Shown: positions 1 to 8,148 of the stretch, one piece after another
Layout: every line of letters starts with the position of its first letter
Position numbering within the stretch: position 1 is the first letter of the stretch
NCBI RefSeq assembly: GCF_020618475.1
Contig: NZ_CP085338.1
Location: 429,416 to 493,415 of the forward strand
Length of the DNA: 64,000 nt
Direction: 5' to 3'
DNA from: Haladaptatus halobius
Lineage (GTDB): Archaea; Halobacteriota; Halobacteria; Halobacteriales; Haladaptataceae
Translations under genes and position numbers: made by a program
The notes under the pieces: model-generated
Seen by the model: only the letters and a program-made list of their open reading frames with translations
Databases searched by the model: none
What the model was told of the DNA's origin: nothing

Positions 1-154
1 CGAGATCGTCGATGTGATTCGGAGAGAGTTCGAAGCGCGGATTGAAGAATCGAACTGTATGTCCTGCGTCCCGAAGTTGGCTGGCGACGGCAGTGAACAC
101 CGGCTGATCATCAGCACAGAGGATTCCGATCTGCTCCGCGTCAGCTGTCTTCAT
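1..154 (-). CDS. Partial CDS, N-terminal end only (possible ATP-grasp ligase)
   Basis: Only the first 51 codons are inside the window; the gene runs off the left edge. The start is the ATG at 154. The visible protein begins MKTADAEQIGILCADDQP and continues as an alternating strand-helix pattern (a GILCADDQPVF strand, then a helix ending RDAGHTVRFF). This suits the N-terminal pre-ATP-grasp domain of RimK/glutathione-synthetase-like ligases, but a glycosyltransferase or another Rossmann-like fold would look the same at this length. The ligase reading comes from general resemblance only; that this is a real coding start is more certain. Confidence 0.45.
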   Translation of the reverse strand, partial: MKTADAEQIGILCADDQPVFTAVASQLRDAGHTVRFFNPRFELSPNHIDDL

Positions 155-568
155 TGATAGCAGACGTATGTGTGGCAGGGAAGATAATCCTTTGATACAG
201 TCTTGCACAAACGGATTCGAACGCACGATACGACCGATTTCAGTAGTGGCAGCGCCGTACCACGTGCAAGATACGCGCCGTGTATTCAGCACGACTCCTA
301 AAACCTATCATCGCACGAGGATTTCAACAAGGCCCATCACGCCATTTCTGACGGATAACAGTTCTTTCGTTTTAGATGAAGCGAGGCGAACAGACAGTCG
401 AACTCATCAATCGATACCTGACAATTCACTAGATGAGACGAAGGAAGACAGCATCAGTGCGCATGGAGGCTACTTAGAGCGGCAACGTTGCCACGAGAGA
501 TTATATTCAAGATTAGCAGCGGCATGATTTAGTGGTTGGCCTGTCTATCGATCCGTACGTGAAGTGCA
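155..568. other. Intergenic region with a repeat copy
   Basis: There is no convincing gene here. An open frame at 168-527 has a Ser/Arg/Thr-rich composition unlike the acidic neighbours and no recognisable domain. Bases 301-330 match 41533-41562 at 27 of 30 positions, and both copies lie near a GTATCTTGCA motif (inverted here at about 265-275). This suggests a decayed mobile-element end. Confidence 0.4.
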
Positions 569-1903
569 ATGGCCGACGAGCAGGGGGCTGCTATCCAAAA
601 AGCACCGGTCGTCGAGGACGAAACGTATCCAGCAGACTGCTGTGAGCCAGCCGTCGAACGGTGGCTCACGTGGAAGCGCACCGACGACGATCGGAAGGTG
701 CCACGGGCACCCTACAAGAATCCGGGGCAATCAGATCAGTACGTCAATGCTCAAAATGCAGACGTCTGGACCGATTTCGAGACGGCACAAACGTGGGCGC
801 AGAAACTCCAGGGGCACCAGCTCGCATTCACCATTCGTGATCGCGACGAGTATCCCGGGGAAGAGTTCGTCTTAATCGACTACGATGACGTACGCGATCT
901 GGACACCGAGGAATTGCACTCAACAGTTCGCGAGCACCTCACTCTGGCAGGTAGCTACGCTGATGTCTCGCCCTCTGGCACAGGCGTGCACATTCTGTGT
1001 CGTGGTAACCTCCCTGACGGCGTGAAGACACTCACAGACACACTGCCACACGATGATGCATTTCCTGACGCCACGATCGAAGTGTATGACTCGGCACGAT
1101 ACGTCGCCATGAGCGGCACCCATCTGGTCGCGACGCCAACTGAGATACGATTCAGTCAGGCGTTCCTCGACCAGCTCGTCGACGAATACGCAACAGTCGT
1201 CGAGGGGACGCCAGACGCATTGCTTGACGAGCCCGCAAAATCAAAAGAAGAGCTCGCGACGATCGATTCGACGCCCGAGATCGACGATATCTTCGACACG
1301 ATCAAACAAACGAGGCCGAACGACATTCGGCTCCGCTCATCGGTGACCGAAGAACGCGGCGATGGGAGTAAATCGCTCGATCCGGTGTGGACGACGTCCG
1401 AGAGTGGAACCCGGCTCGCGCAATTAGAGTCCGGATGGATTTATCGCGAGGGTATGATCGGACTCGATGCACTCCAAGTAGTCGCACTCGAAGAGGGGAT
1501 CATCACTGACGAGCGCTCTTATCCGAGTGGCGACGCCTTTTGGGAGGCGGTCGACGCACTGCGGGATCGTGGTGCATCCATTCCGACGTATCAGGCGGCA
1601 GACGTCGCTGAAGACTCCGACACAGACTCGTCAGCAGTGGCTAATGCGTCCATGGCAGCGACTGGGGACGTGGAGCGTGCGCTTGAAGCACGACTCCTGC
1701 GTGAACGAGTGGCCGAACAAGAAGCGATGATCGAAGAGCGCGAGGCCACGATTGCAGAACAGCATGACCGGATTGCCGCTCTCGAATCCGAGGTGGCCGA
1801 GCTGCGTGACGAGCTGATACAACGCGAGCAGGATGAAGAGCAACACAGCAGTCACCGCAATCGTCCGTGGGAACGGGTAAAAACATGGGTTACTGATCGC
1901 TGA
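569..1903 (+). CDS. Primase-polymerase-like replication protein with C-terminal coiled coil
   Basis: The 444-residue protein looks like the haloarchaeal plasmid/virus primase-polymerase (NrS-1/prim-pol-like) family. An acidic cluster VLIDYDDV near residue 103 could hold the metal-binding aspartates. SPSGTGVHI near 134 and RYVAMSGTH near 180 are the motifs usually seen around the catalytic histidine and the DNA-binding strand. The middle (about 230-340) resembles a linker followed by a helical domain. Residues 355-425 are a long Glu/Arg/Leu coiled coil ending in a basic tail. The role inferred is primer synthesis for a mobile replicon, since no other replication gene lies next to it. It stands alone, with the HTH/MNT-HEPN pair 160 bases downstream. 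Start: first ATG of the frame. Confidence 0.6.
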   Translation: MADEQGAAIQKAPVVEDETYPADCCEPAVERWLTWKRTDDDRKVPRAPYKNPGQSDQYVNAQNADVWTDFETAQTWAQKLQGHQLAFTIRDRDEYPGEEFVLIDYDDVRDLDTEELHSTVREHLTLAGSYADVSPSGTGVHILCRGNLPDGVKTLTDTLPHDDAFPDATIEVYDSARYVAMSGTHLVATPTEIRFSQAFLDQLVDEYATVVEGTPDALLDEPAKSKEELATIDSTPEIDDIFDTIKQTRPNDIRLRSSVTEERGDGSKSLDPVWTTSESGTRLAQLESGWIYREGMIGLDALQVVALEEGIITDERSYPSGDAFWEAVDALRDRGASIPTYQAADVAEDSDTDSSAVANASMAATGDVERALEARLLRERVAEQEAMIEEREATIAEQHDRIAALESEVAELRDELIQREQDEEQHSSHRNRPWERVKTWVTDR

Positions 1904-2060
1904 ACTCGTCGGTAATGCACTAAGCCCCGGTAAGGTACTCAGTGGTCGAGTAGGCAATCAACTCGAATATCCTCCGGTAACTAGTTTTCGTCAGTCATCG
2001 AAATCGTCTGTCAGAGGCAGTTTCCGTAGTCTATTTAAGTATTGGTGAGTATTTCTATCC

Positions 2061-2738
2061 ATGGGCAGTAAAACTATCCAGAAAGGCGCATCACTTGCGC
2101 TGCCAGTTCCTGTCCCTTCCACTGATCTCTTCAGCCACAAATCGACTGATGAGATTCTTGCACTGCTTGTCGACAATCCCTATACGGCGTTCGGGATTCG
2201 GGATCTAAGTCGAGCAACGAACCACCCCCACCGAAGCATTTCGTCGGCAATCGATGATCTTGAGGCGATTGGATTCGTCGAAATCGAGCACGTCGGGCGG
2301 AAAAAACTCGTTCGCATCAATCGGAGCCGACTCACTAAGCCTGAGGATCCAATCATTCAGATCCCACAGGAGGAGTTTCACGCCCCAATTAGAGAACTTA
2401 TTGCGAGGCTAACCGACAGCGTCGACAATATCCGTGGAATCCTTCTCTTTGGAAGCGTTGCCCGTGGCGATGCTGATCGGCGAAGCGATATCGATTGTTT
2501 TGTTCTCGTTGAGGGAAAGCAGGCAACAGCCCAGCAAACCGCCGACGAGATTACGGCAGAGTTGAACGAGGAAGCCTTCGATGGTGACCGCTACAAATTC
2601 CACGTTCTCGCCGAATCCGTCGAGAGCGCACGCCGGTACGGAGATCGACTGCGCGAGATCTTCGCCACTGGCTTGACGCTCAAAGCGTCTGATACACTCA
2701 CGCAGCTCAAAGAGGAGGTGCTGACGAATGGACGATAG
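2061..2738 (+). CDS. HTH-MNT nucleotidyltransferase, antitoxin of an MNT/HEPN pair
   Basis: The 225-residue protein has two parts. Residues about 30-100 are a winged helix (DEILALLVDNPYTAFGIRDL, then a recognition helix and wing). Residues about 115-215 are a minimal nucleotidyltransferase (MNT) with the signature GSVARGDADRRSDID, which supplies the Gly-Ser and the two metal-binding Asp of this superfamily. In MntA/HepT systems the MNT protein AMPylates and silences the HEPN RNase toxin. The fused wHTH suggests that this protein also represses its own operon. Its end overlaps the HEPN gene by 11 bases, so the two are co-transcribed. The role is taken from the family and the context; the domains are seen directly. 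Confidence 0.75.
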   Translation: MGSKTIQKGASLALPVPVPSTDLFSHKSTDEILALLVDNPYTAFGIRDLSRATNHPHRSISSAIDDLEAIGFVEIEHVGRKKLVRINRSRLTKPEDPIIQIPQEEFHAPIRELIARLTDSVDNIRGILLFGSVARGDADRRSDIDCFVLVEGKQATAQQTADEITAELNEEAFDGDRYKFHVLAESVESARRYGDRLREIFATGLTLKASDTLTQLKEEVLTNGR

Positions 2739-3234
2739 CTACGTCGACGATGCACTCATCGACGCCGAGGCAGCGTTCCAGGAAACACGCGGGCAAACAG
2801 GCGAATCAGATTTAAACGTGTCTGAGGCCGCCCTCGTCCAACTGCGGAAGGCCTGTCGGCTCCTCGAAGCAGCGCGAACACTCCGTGAACAGAACGGGTA
2901 TTATACAGTGGTGATCGAGGCGTCGTTTGTGGCTGTTGAGCGCAGTATTCAGTTCTATCTCCTCCAGCGAGGACATGCATCCAGTGAAGACTTGCGCTAC
3001 GAACACACGGCAGTGTACCAACAAGCCGGAGAAGTGAATCTATTCAGCGAGACGTTTGCTGATCGCCTCATGCAGCTCTGGAAGCAGAACCGAGCCGAGG
3101 TGTATTACCGTGAGACGGTCGCCAGTGCTGAACAAGCCGACGCGATGCTGTCGCTTGCCGAAGCAGTCCACCAGTATATTCTGGATTTCACGTCGCTAAC
3201 ACATGAGTGTGTCTGTTGTCAGAAATCTAGGTGA
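2728..3234 (+). CDS. HEPN-domain protein, putative toxin of the MNT/HEPN pair
   Basis: This 168-residue, mainly helical protein overlaps the MNT gene by 11 bases. Its length, its helices rich in Ala/Leu/Glu and the segment NRAEVYYRET near residue 127 fit the HEPN family, whose RNase motif is R-X4-6-H. Here the position of the His appears to be Tyr (R-A-E-V-Y-Y), as in some archaeal HEPN proteins. Whether this copy can cleave RNA is therefore open. The last 15 residues (HECVCCQKSR) hold three closely spaced Cys and may be a run-on into foreign sequence, because the IS-derived element starts 57 bases later. The start ATG at 2728 is set by the overlap. Confidence 0.7.
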   Translation: MDDSYVDDALIDAEAAFQETRGQTGESDLNVSEAALVQLRKACRLLEAARTLREQNGYYTVVIEASFVAVERSIQFYLLQRGHASSEDLRYEHTAVYQQAGEVNLFSETFADRLMQLWKQNRAEVYYRETVASAEQADAMLSLAEAVHQYILDFTSLTHECVCCQKSR

Positions 3235-3290
3235 CTGCCACTTCAGAGGAACCAATCCTCCTGTCGGACTGCCAGAGGCATCCAGAACGA

Positions 3291-3775
3291 GTAAGCTACC
3301 ACGCCCTCAAGGGCGTGGCATTCCCCTATAATGAGGTTTCAGACACACCCTCGGCACCGACGTGGCGGGCTACACGCCCAGCGTTCGGACGGACGGGATT
3401 GTTCTATTCCGTTCGTCGTACTCTCGCCGGGGATTGTGTCCGGCAAGGCACTGGCCCATGGAGAGGCACTGTCTCGTCCGCCGGTCGGACGGGATGGGCT
3501 GGCTCACACCGCTTTAATTCAGCGTGTTCTCGGGTGTTTCGCGCCACGTCACGCGTGGTCGGAGGGACACCGTCACCGTCCCGCTGTTTGGGGTCGGCCT
3601 ACGGCGACCCGTACAAAGAGTCCGTTTTGGACTCAATGCACTACCATGACAATAGTTATCAACGCTACTAAGGCTTGCGATTATGTGGCGAAACCGTCGC
3701 ATGCAACCGACGGCAGTTGTACAGATGTCGAACGCATGCCTCCCGCGCCTGAAGACGCGGGTATCCTGCTGTGGT
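3291..3775 (+). mobile_element. TnpB-less IS200/IS605-type (IS1341-like) derivative, 485 bp
   Basis: The element is bounded by two GC-rich hairpins: CCACGCCCTCAAGGGCGTGG at 3299-3318, and CCCGCGCCTGAAGACGCGGG at 3742-3761. It has no transposase gene. The same layout, with long stretches of matching interior sequence (for example the part around 3510-3600), occurs inverted at 52744-53150. The left end alone recurs at 10812-10925. Hairpin ends without inverted repeats are typical of IS200/IS605 elements, so this is read as a non-autonomous derivative that needs TnpA/TnpB in trans. Confidence 0.65.
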
Positions 3776-3780
3776 ATCTA

Positions 3781-4117
3781 TGACTGTCATGCCCAATCCC
3801 GACGCCCTGTACGATGTTCGAGAGTGCACTGGCGATCCCGAGCACGCGTCGGTCGATGACGTGACTACACTCGTACTTGAGCGAGTACAAAAACCGCGTG
3901 ATGACCATCAAGACGCGTATTTCGACGAGGTCATGGCTACTGTTGTCGGTCGATATGGTGCGAAGGCTGTCCCGTCGTCATCCACCGTGTTCTCGTTGAA
4001 CACTATCCGTTTCGCACAGCCACGGTTGACCTCGAAATGTGCAACATCGATGGCGTGCGGATCGGGACGACGGCCGGCTGGTTCCTTCGAGAGTTGAACG
4101 CAGAGCAAGACAGTTGA
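3781..4117 (+). pseudogene. Frameshifted conserved haloarchaeal protein of unknown function (copy 1)
   Basis: The frame starts at ATG 3781 and reads through HASVDDV and FDEVMATVVGRYGAKAV. Near 3968 it must shift by one base to continue as HRVLVEHYPFRT and IGTTAGWFLRELNAE before TGA at 4117. A second, differently damaged copy sits at 48172-48500 with the same motifs (HASVDDI, FRTVAADL, FLRELNAE). I do not recognise the family. Both copies are followed within about 20-40 bases by the same GC-rich repeat, so gene and repeat were probably duplicated together. Confidence 0.6.
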
Positions 4118-4129
4118 AACGCCCCTCCT

Positions 4130-4345
4130 GAAAGCCCTTGGCCGCTCGGCATCCCGCGACCCACACTGCGCGCCTCGTTTCACTCGGTGCTAGCGGGCCG
4201 GGGGACGACCGAGACGGCCTCGCCCTTTTCAATCCACCAGAAAATCACCTGACAAGATCACCTCTGATAAGGGTTGGGGTGGTGATTACGGCACGCCCCG
4301 CTCGCCGCTGCCGCCCGCCACGTCGCTCGTGCCCTCCCGGCACGC
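4130..4345. repeat. GAAAGCCC...CCCTTTC repeat, composite with a second GC-rich block (copy 1)
   Basis: The first part (4130-4237) begins GAAAGCCC and ends CCCTTTTCAATCC. It is shared with 41751-41860 and 48517-48670, including CGGCATCCCGCGAC and GCTAGCGGG near the middle. The second part (about 4290-4340, CGCCCCGCTCGCCGC...) matches the start of the block at 19554 and 41920. The order, first part then an AT-richer spacer then second part, is the same in three places. No open frame is conserved. The rest of the gap up to 4511 holds only GC-rich, low-information sequence. Confidence 0.6.
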
Positions 4346-4511
4346 CAGCGGGTTAGTCGGTCGGTTCCTGCGCGCCCTCGGTGCTCGGAACTGCCCTCAC
4401 TGCCTCACGGCGCTGCCGTTCGGCTAGCCCGCGGTCGACAAGCGACCGCGCATCGTTCGGCGACTGAGTATCAATTCGAACAATAGTAATACCCTTTACT
4501 ACTGCACACAA

Positions 4512-5192
4512 ATGGGCAACTATAGAATGTTTGAACAGTGTGGCGAGAAGGAACTCAAGATACTCCTCGCGATCGATCCGGGCGACTCCATTTCGGGAGT
4601 CGCACGAAAGATCGACGAGAACCGGGAGACAATTCGCCGTACCGTGAACCGCCTGGAAAATGCCGGATACATTCAGTATAAGAAGGGATTGTCTGTCGTC
4701 GACGACACCGTTCGAGAGACAGGACTCGCCTTTCTCGCAGCGTCAGCAGCTATCTCGCCGCCATCCATCTCAGAGACATACATGCTGCCACATTTTGCGG
4801 GGCTGGACTTTGCATATACCGCGATTGACGCCGTCTATGTGTGGACACGAGGCGGCTATCAAGTTGCTCGCGACGAAACGGACTATCCTTTGTTTATTGC
4901 CATCCGTGAAGAAGACCTCGAAGAATGGGAACGGTTCTTCGAGCGGTTCGGTATTCCAACAGCCCAAGAGCGCCAGCCAGCAGACGACGTTGCTGGACCA
5001 CTACAAATCGTTCTCGACCCGCGTGCCGAGGTCGACGCGGAACTGGTCGACGGCCGGCCAGTCATCCCGCTCGCAGAGACTGTGGCATTTGCACGTGCAC
5101 ATTACGCAACCTTCGAGTCGGCGCTCGATATGCTCGACCAAATGTACAATGATGTGGACACTGAGGCAGACTACCGCGAGAGGGCGGCCTAA
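4512..5192 (+). CDS. wHTH regulator, AbiEi-like antitoxin
   Basis: The 226-residue protein opens with a winged helix (residues about 10-65: ELKILLAIDPGDSISGVARK, then a recognition helix RETIRRTVNRLENAGY). This is followed by an alpha/beta domain that scans its substrate in a way reminiscent of AbiEi-type antitoxins (YLPHFAGLDF-like strand, YVWTRGGYQ, FIAIREEDLEEW). The next gene starts 2 bases later and begins like the nucleotidyltransferase that follows this regulator in other haloarchaea, but it is broken after about 20 codons. The antitoxin is therefore probably an orphan. Start: ATG at 4512. TMPs or signal peptides are absent, so it acts in the cytoplasm. Function is inferred from layout and fold. 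Confidence 0.6.
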   Translation: MGNYRMFEQCGEKELKILLAIDPGDSISGVARKIDENRETIRRTVNRLENAGYIQYKKGLSVVDDTVRETGLAFLAASAAISPPSISETYMLPHFAGLDFAYTAIDAVYVWTRGGYQVARDETDYPLFIAIREEDLEEWERFFERFGIPTAQERQPADDVAGPLQIVLDPRAEVDAELVDGRPVIPLAETVAFARAHYATFESALDMLDQMYNDVDTEADYRERAA

Positions 5193-5194
5193 GC

Positions 5195-5272
5195 ATGAGT
5201 CAAGAAGCACGAAGCGAGGCACTCATCGAAGTGCTTGAGCAACTGGAACAGTCCGCGTCTCGGTGGCGCTGA
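5195..5272 (+). pseudogene. 5' stub of the AbiEii-like nucleotidyltransferase partner
   Basis: The ATG lies 2 bases after the stop of the wHTH gene. The reading MSQEARSEALIEVLEQLEQ looks like the first helix of the nucleotidyltransferase toxins paired with such regulators. After about 20 codons the sequence changes into the 3' end of an RPA-like gene read in another frame, and the stub stops at 5272. The whole catalytic domain (GSxxRG, DxD) is missing. Confidence 0.5.
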
Positions 5273-5325
5273 CCGGCTGGACCACTGTCCATTTCCCCGA
5301 TCGCGGCCGGTGGTGGGAAGCGTAG
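5251..5325 (+). pseudogene. 3' end of an RPA-like OB-fold gene
   Basis: In the +1 frame the segment reads VRVSVALTGWTTVHFP and ends GRWWEA, then TAG. The full gene at 19911-20774 ends with a parallel sequence (VSVAVTGWSEIHVP ... SRWWET). Downstream, a GC-rich tract (about 5373-5433, GCCCCGCCGCCCCACCCTCC and on) is also shared with 20820-20880. So the last 25 codons plus the 3' flank of a second RPA-like gene have replaced the toxin body. This was a recombination between two accessory cassettes. Confidence 0.6.
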
Positions 5326-5848
5326 TCAGCCAACGCGGTCTTCTTTTTTGGTGTGTGCCGGACCGACCCAAGCCCCGCCGCCCCACCCTCCGCTCCGTGC
5401 TCGCGTTGCTGCGCGCGCAGCCACGACCACGAAATCAACCAGATAGTAACACCGTCGACTAGTAAGTCCCTTCCCCGGCTTATCAGTGGCTACTTGATTC
5501 TCTACCTCTGTCTAGACTACCGCCAGAGAAAACATCGGCGTTCTCCAGGGGGGAGATTCATATACATTCCAAGCGTGATAGAAGTTTGTCAGAAACTGCC
5601 AGTTTTGTTATTTCTGATCCACATTGAAAATGTAGAAACAGCCGTTAGAGAGTTGTTCCGAGAAAGGAAGAGATGCATATGAAGGAGTTCGAGGCGTTTC
5701 CTGTAATCTAGATTCAGACGGAATAGCGGTCAGACATTCGGAAATTATACGTTCGTAGCACCGTGTGAGGAGTGGATAGCCGATATCACAAAATATGCTC
5801 TCACGAAGATGACTGTGAATTAAGATCGTCGAAAAGAGATACAGTGGC
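5326..5848. other. Gene-free region before the NUDIX gene
   Basis: The first 110 bases are the GC-rich 3' flank shared with 20820-20880. From about 5440 the sequence becomes AT-richer and holds no open frame with plausible codon use. An oligo-purine stretch before ATG 5849 contains AAAAGAGATACAGTGGC but no clear Shine-Dalgarno box. Confidence 0.4.
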
Positions 5849-6448
5849 ATGAAACCAAATATCCTCGCGCTCCTTGATGAACTGCGAATTATCGGTCAGA
5901 ACGGGCTCCGATACGCTGACAATCACCACGACGAACGCCGCTATAATCGTATTCTCGAACTGGTCGCAGAACACTACGGTGAAACGCTCACACTGAATCC
6001 CGAGGACGTGCGTGAGCGGTTTGCTGAAGAGGTGGGGCATATCACGCCGAAGATTGCGGCAGGAGCGGTGATTTTCGATGACGACGGGAATATACTGTTG
6101 ATGAAACGGGCTGATAGTGGTGACTGGTCAATTCCGGGAGGGTTTGTCGAACCAGAGGAAGGCCCTGAGCAGGCCGCGATCCGTGAAACGAAAGAGGAGA
6201 CGAATCTTGACGTTCGCATTACGGAGTTAGTCGGGACACATTATCAACCAGCAACTGAACACCACGTCAATGAGACCGTTGCACTCGTCTACTTGTGTGA
6301 GCGTATGGGTGGGACACTCCATGGGTCAGAAGAGAGTTCAGCACTGCAGTATTGGCATATTGAGGATGTGCCGACTTGGCATCGGGATTTTCAAGAGATC
6401 GTATTCGAGGCACGTGAGGTCTGGCAGCACTCTCGAGAGACGATATGA
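5849..6448 (+). CDS. NUDIX hydrolase with NUDIX_N-type domain
   Basis: The 199-residue protein starts with a helical extension (1-65: LLDELRIIGQNGLRYADN...) typical of the N-terminal domain of nucleoside-diphosphate-X hydrolases such as ADP-ribose pyrophosphatases. The NUDIX fold follows (ITPKIAAGAVIFDDDGNILLMKR). The NUDIX box runs from Gly near residue 98 (GFVEPEEGPEQAA) to RETKEETNL and keeps the R-E-x-x-E-E core that binds Mg2+. The usual Gly near its end is Asn. It should hydrolyse a nucleotide linked to another moiety; the exact substrate cannot be read from the sequence. It stands alone in the cytoplasm. Confidence 0.85.
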   Translation: MKPNILALLDELRIIGQNGLRYADNHHDERRYNRILELVAEHYGETLTLNPEDVRERFAEEVGHITPKIAAGAVIFDDDGNILLMKRADSGDWSIPGGFVEPEEGPEQAAIRETKEETNLDVRITELVGTHYQPATEHHVNETVALVYLCERMGGTLHGSEESSALQYWHIEDVPTWHRDFQEIVFEAREVWQHSRETI

Positions 6449-6528
6449 ATTCGTGCAGACTTACTCATGACGTGGCGGTACGCGAGAAATCTTCTCGTTA
6501 TCGCGAGAACTACTTAAACGAAATTCGA

Positions 6529-6660
6529 TCAGTGGCCGGTGCTCTCTTGGACATGGAGTAGTCCACCGCACTTGCGACATTTGTACTGCTTGGGGTTGCG
6601 CACTGTCTTCGAACGGCGATAGCGGGCAATGCGACCATCGCACCCCTCGCAAACGAGCCG
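6529..6660 (-). pseudogene. Zinc-ribbon fragment
   Basis: Read on the minus strand, 44 codons without a start codon contain LVCEGCDGRIARYRRSKTV and YKCRKCGGLLHVQE. That is two CxxC knuckles about 22 residues apart, as in a zinc ribbon, before the stop at 6529. An in-frame TGA at 6661-6663 separates it from upstream sequence. It could be a decayed small zinc-finger gene or a transposase tail. Confidence 0.35.
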
Positions 6661-6851
6661 TCACGTTGGCGCAGTGAATCGCTCGCATTGTTATGAGGTG
6701 TCGAGGTTATCGATCCAGCGGGCGAACGTTGCTCCGTAATTGGCCTCACTAAATCTTGCTCGGAGTGTAACTAGTAAACGCCTGTTCCGATTTTAGACCC
6801 CTCCGCCTTGATACTATACTCTCTCATGTGCCGTCAGTTACTGGTCCGAGA

Positions 6852-7274
6852 TCAGTCCATGGGATGGCGAATAAGCTGGCCATGTTCGACCTTCATACAA
6901 TGGTCTTGAACAACGTCCACACCGGCCGCTTCCGCAGTTCGTGCGGCGTCGTCATTCCGAATCCCGGACTGCATCCAGATTACCTTCACGTCATCCCGAG
7001 CTAGTGTCTGCTCTACAATCTCCGGGACTTCCTCGCTTGGCCGAAAGATCTCGACGATATCAATGGTCTCCGTAACATCGGCGAGTGAGTCGTATGCTTG
7101 CTCACCAAAAATCTCGTCCGCACTTGGATTGACGGGGATGATTTCGTACCCGTGGCGCTGGAGGTATGCCGGCACGATGTGTGCTGCTTTCTCGTATGAC
7201 GTTGATGCGCCGACGACTGCAACACGATCGTATCCAAGAATCCGCCGAAGGTCGTCATTATCCTCAACTGGCAT
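6852..7274 (-). CDS. CoA-binding domain protein (YccU-like)
   Basis: The 140-residue single-domain protein has a Rossmann fold. The opening RVAVVGASTSYEKAAHIVP supplies the dinucleotide/CoA-binding loop, and later come YEIIPVNP and the strand VKVIWMQSGI. VDVVQDHCMKVEH near the end is the characteristic DRC(M)K-like motif of this family. Proteins of this type bind CoA; their cellular role is not established. It has no operon partner, since the SDR remnant downstream runs in the opposite direction. Start ATG at 7274, with no better upstream choice. Confidence 0.85.
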   Translation of the reverse strand: MPVEDNDDLRRILGYDRVAVVGASTSYEKAAHIVPAYLQRHGYEIIPVNPSADEIFGEQAYDSLADVTETIDIVEIFRPSEEVPEIVEQTLARDDVKVIWMQSGIRNDDAARTAEAAGVDVVQDHCMKVEHGQLIRHPMD

Positions 7275-7348
7275 ACACAGACTACTGGATCTCGGAAAAT
7301 CAGTGTGTCGCCAGAGACCGTCTCACTTTATCCGGCCTAGTCCTGTAG

Positions 7349-8066
7349 CCAGGACTGATATCGACACAATTCGATTTTACTGACCAGGTTATTCTCGTAA
7401 CAGGAGCGAGTGGCTCGTTGGGTACGGCGACAGTCAAAGCATTCCACGATGCCGATGCGACCATCTGTATGAGCGCTCGCCATCTTCCAGAAGACGACGA
7501 TGATACCGCACTCCTTGATGCTGACCGCGTTCACTTCTATAGTGGTGACTTCACGGACGAAGCCGCCGTCAGCCAGGTATTCGATTATCGACGATCACGG
7601 TCGCCTCGATGCACTCTGTACGCTGATCGGCGCGTGGCGAGGCGGAACCAATCTCGATCAGACTGGCGTCGACGAGTTCGAGTTTCTCATGGACGTCAAT
7701 CTCAAGACGATGTTCCTGGCCGCAAAGCATGCCATTCCCCATCTACGCGAATCCGACGGGAATCTCGTGAGTATCAGTGCCCGTGCCTCGTTAGAGGATG
7801 ACGAAGGGGACGGCCCGTACCGGGCAGCGAAAGCCGGCGTCCGACTCCTGACCGAAACAATTGCTGAGAAAAACCTCGGAAATGTCCGCGCGAACGCGGT
7901 CATGCCGAGCATCATCGATACGTCAGAAAACCGGAAGATGCTGCCTGACTCCGACCACGACGACTGGCCGACGCCCGACGAGATCGCACGCGTGATCCTG
8001 TTCCTCTGTAGCGATGCCGCGAACGTAACGAGCAGCGCTGCTGTCCCCGTGTATGGAGATATCTGA
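7349..8066 (+). pseudogene. Short-chain dehydrogenase/reductase, frameshifted and lacking a start
   Basis: The N-terminal half reads FTDQVILVTGASGSLGTATV (the NAD(P)-binding TGxxxGxG) in the frame of 7370-7580. After VSQVFD at about 7583 the sequence continues only in another frame as IIDDHGRLDALCTLIG. The second half keeps the catalytic Ser (LVSISARAS) and YRAAK (YxxxK) and ends at 8066. No ATG, GTG or TTG precedes the domain in frame (the frame opens at 7349 after a stop). A single-base change plus loss of the start makes a pseudogene more likely than a sequencing error, but an error could explain the frameshift alone. Confidence 0.7.
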
Positions 8067-8148
8067 GCGTTTACCGCATCCAACGACACTCCCGCAGTTT
8101 CGAGTGGCTGCCCCCGGTGGGAATCGTCTCTCGACGTGGATGGACCAC

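Noticed and set aside
168-527. 119-codon open frame near the left edge
   Set aside because: Composition (Arg, Thr, Ser) is unlike haloarchaeal proteins, no family motif, and it covers a repeat copy.
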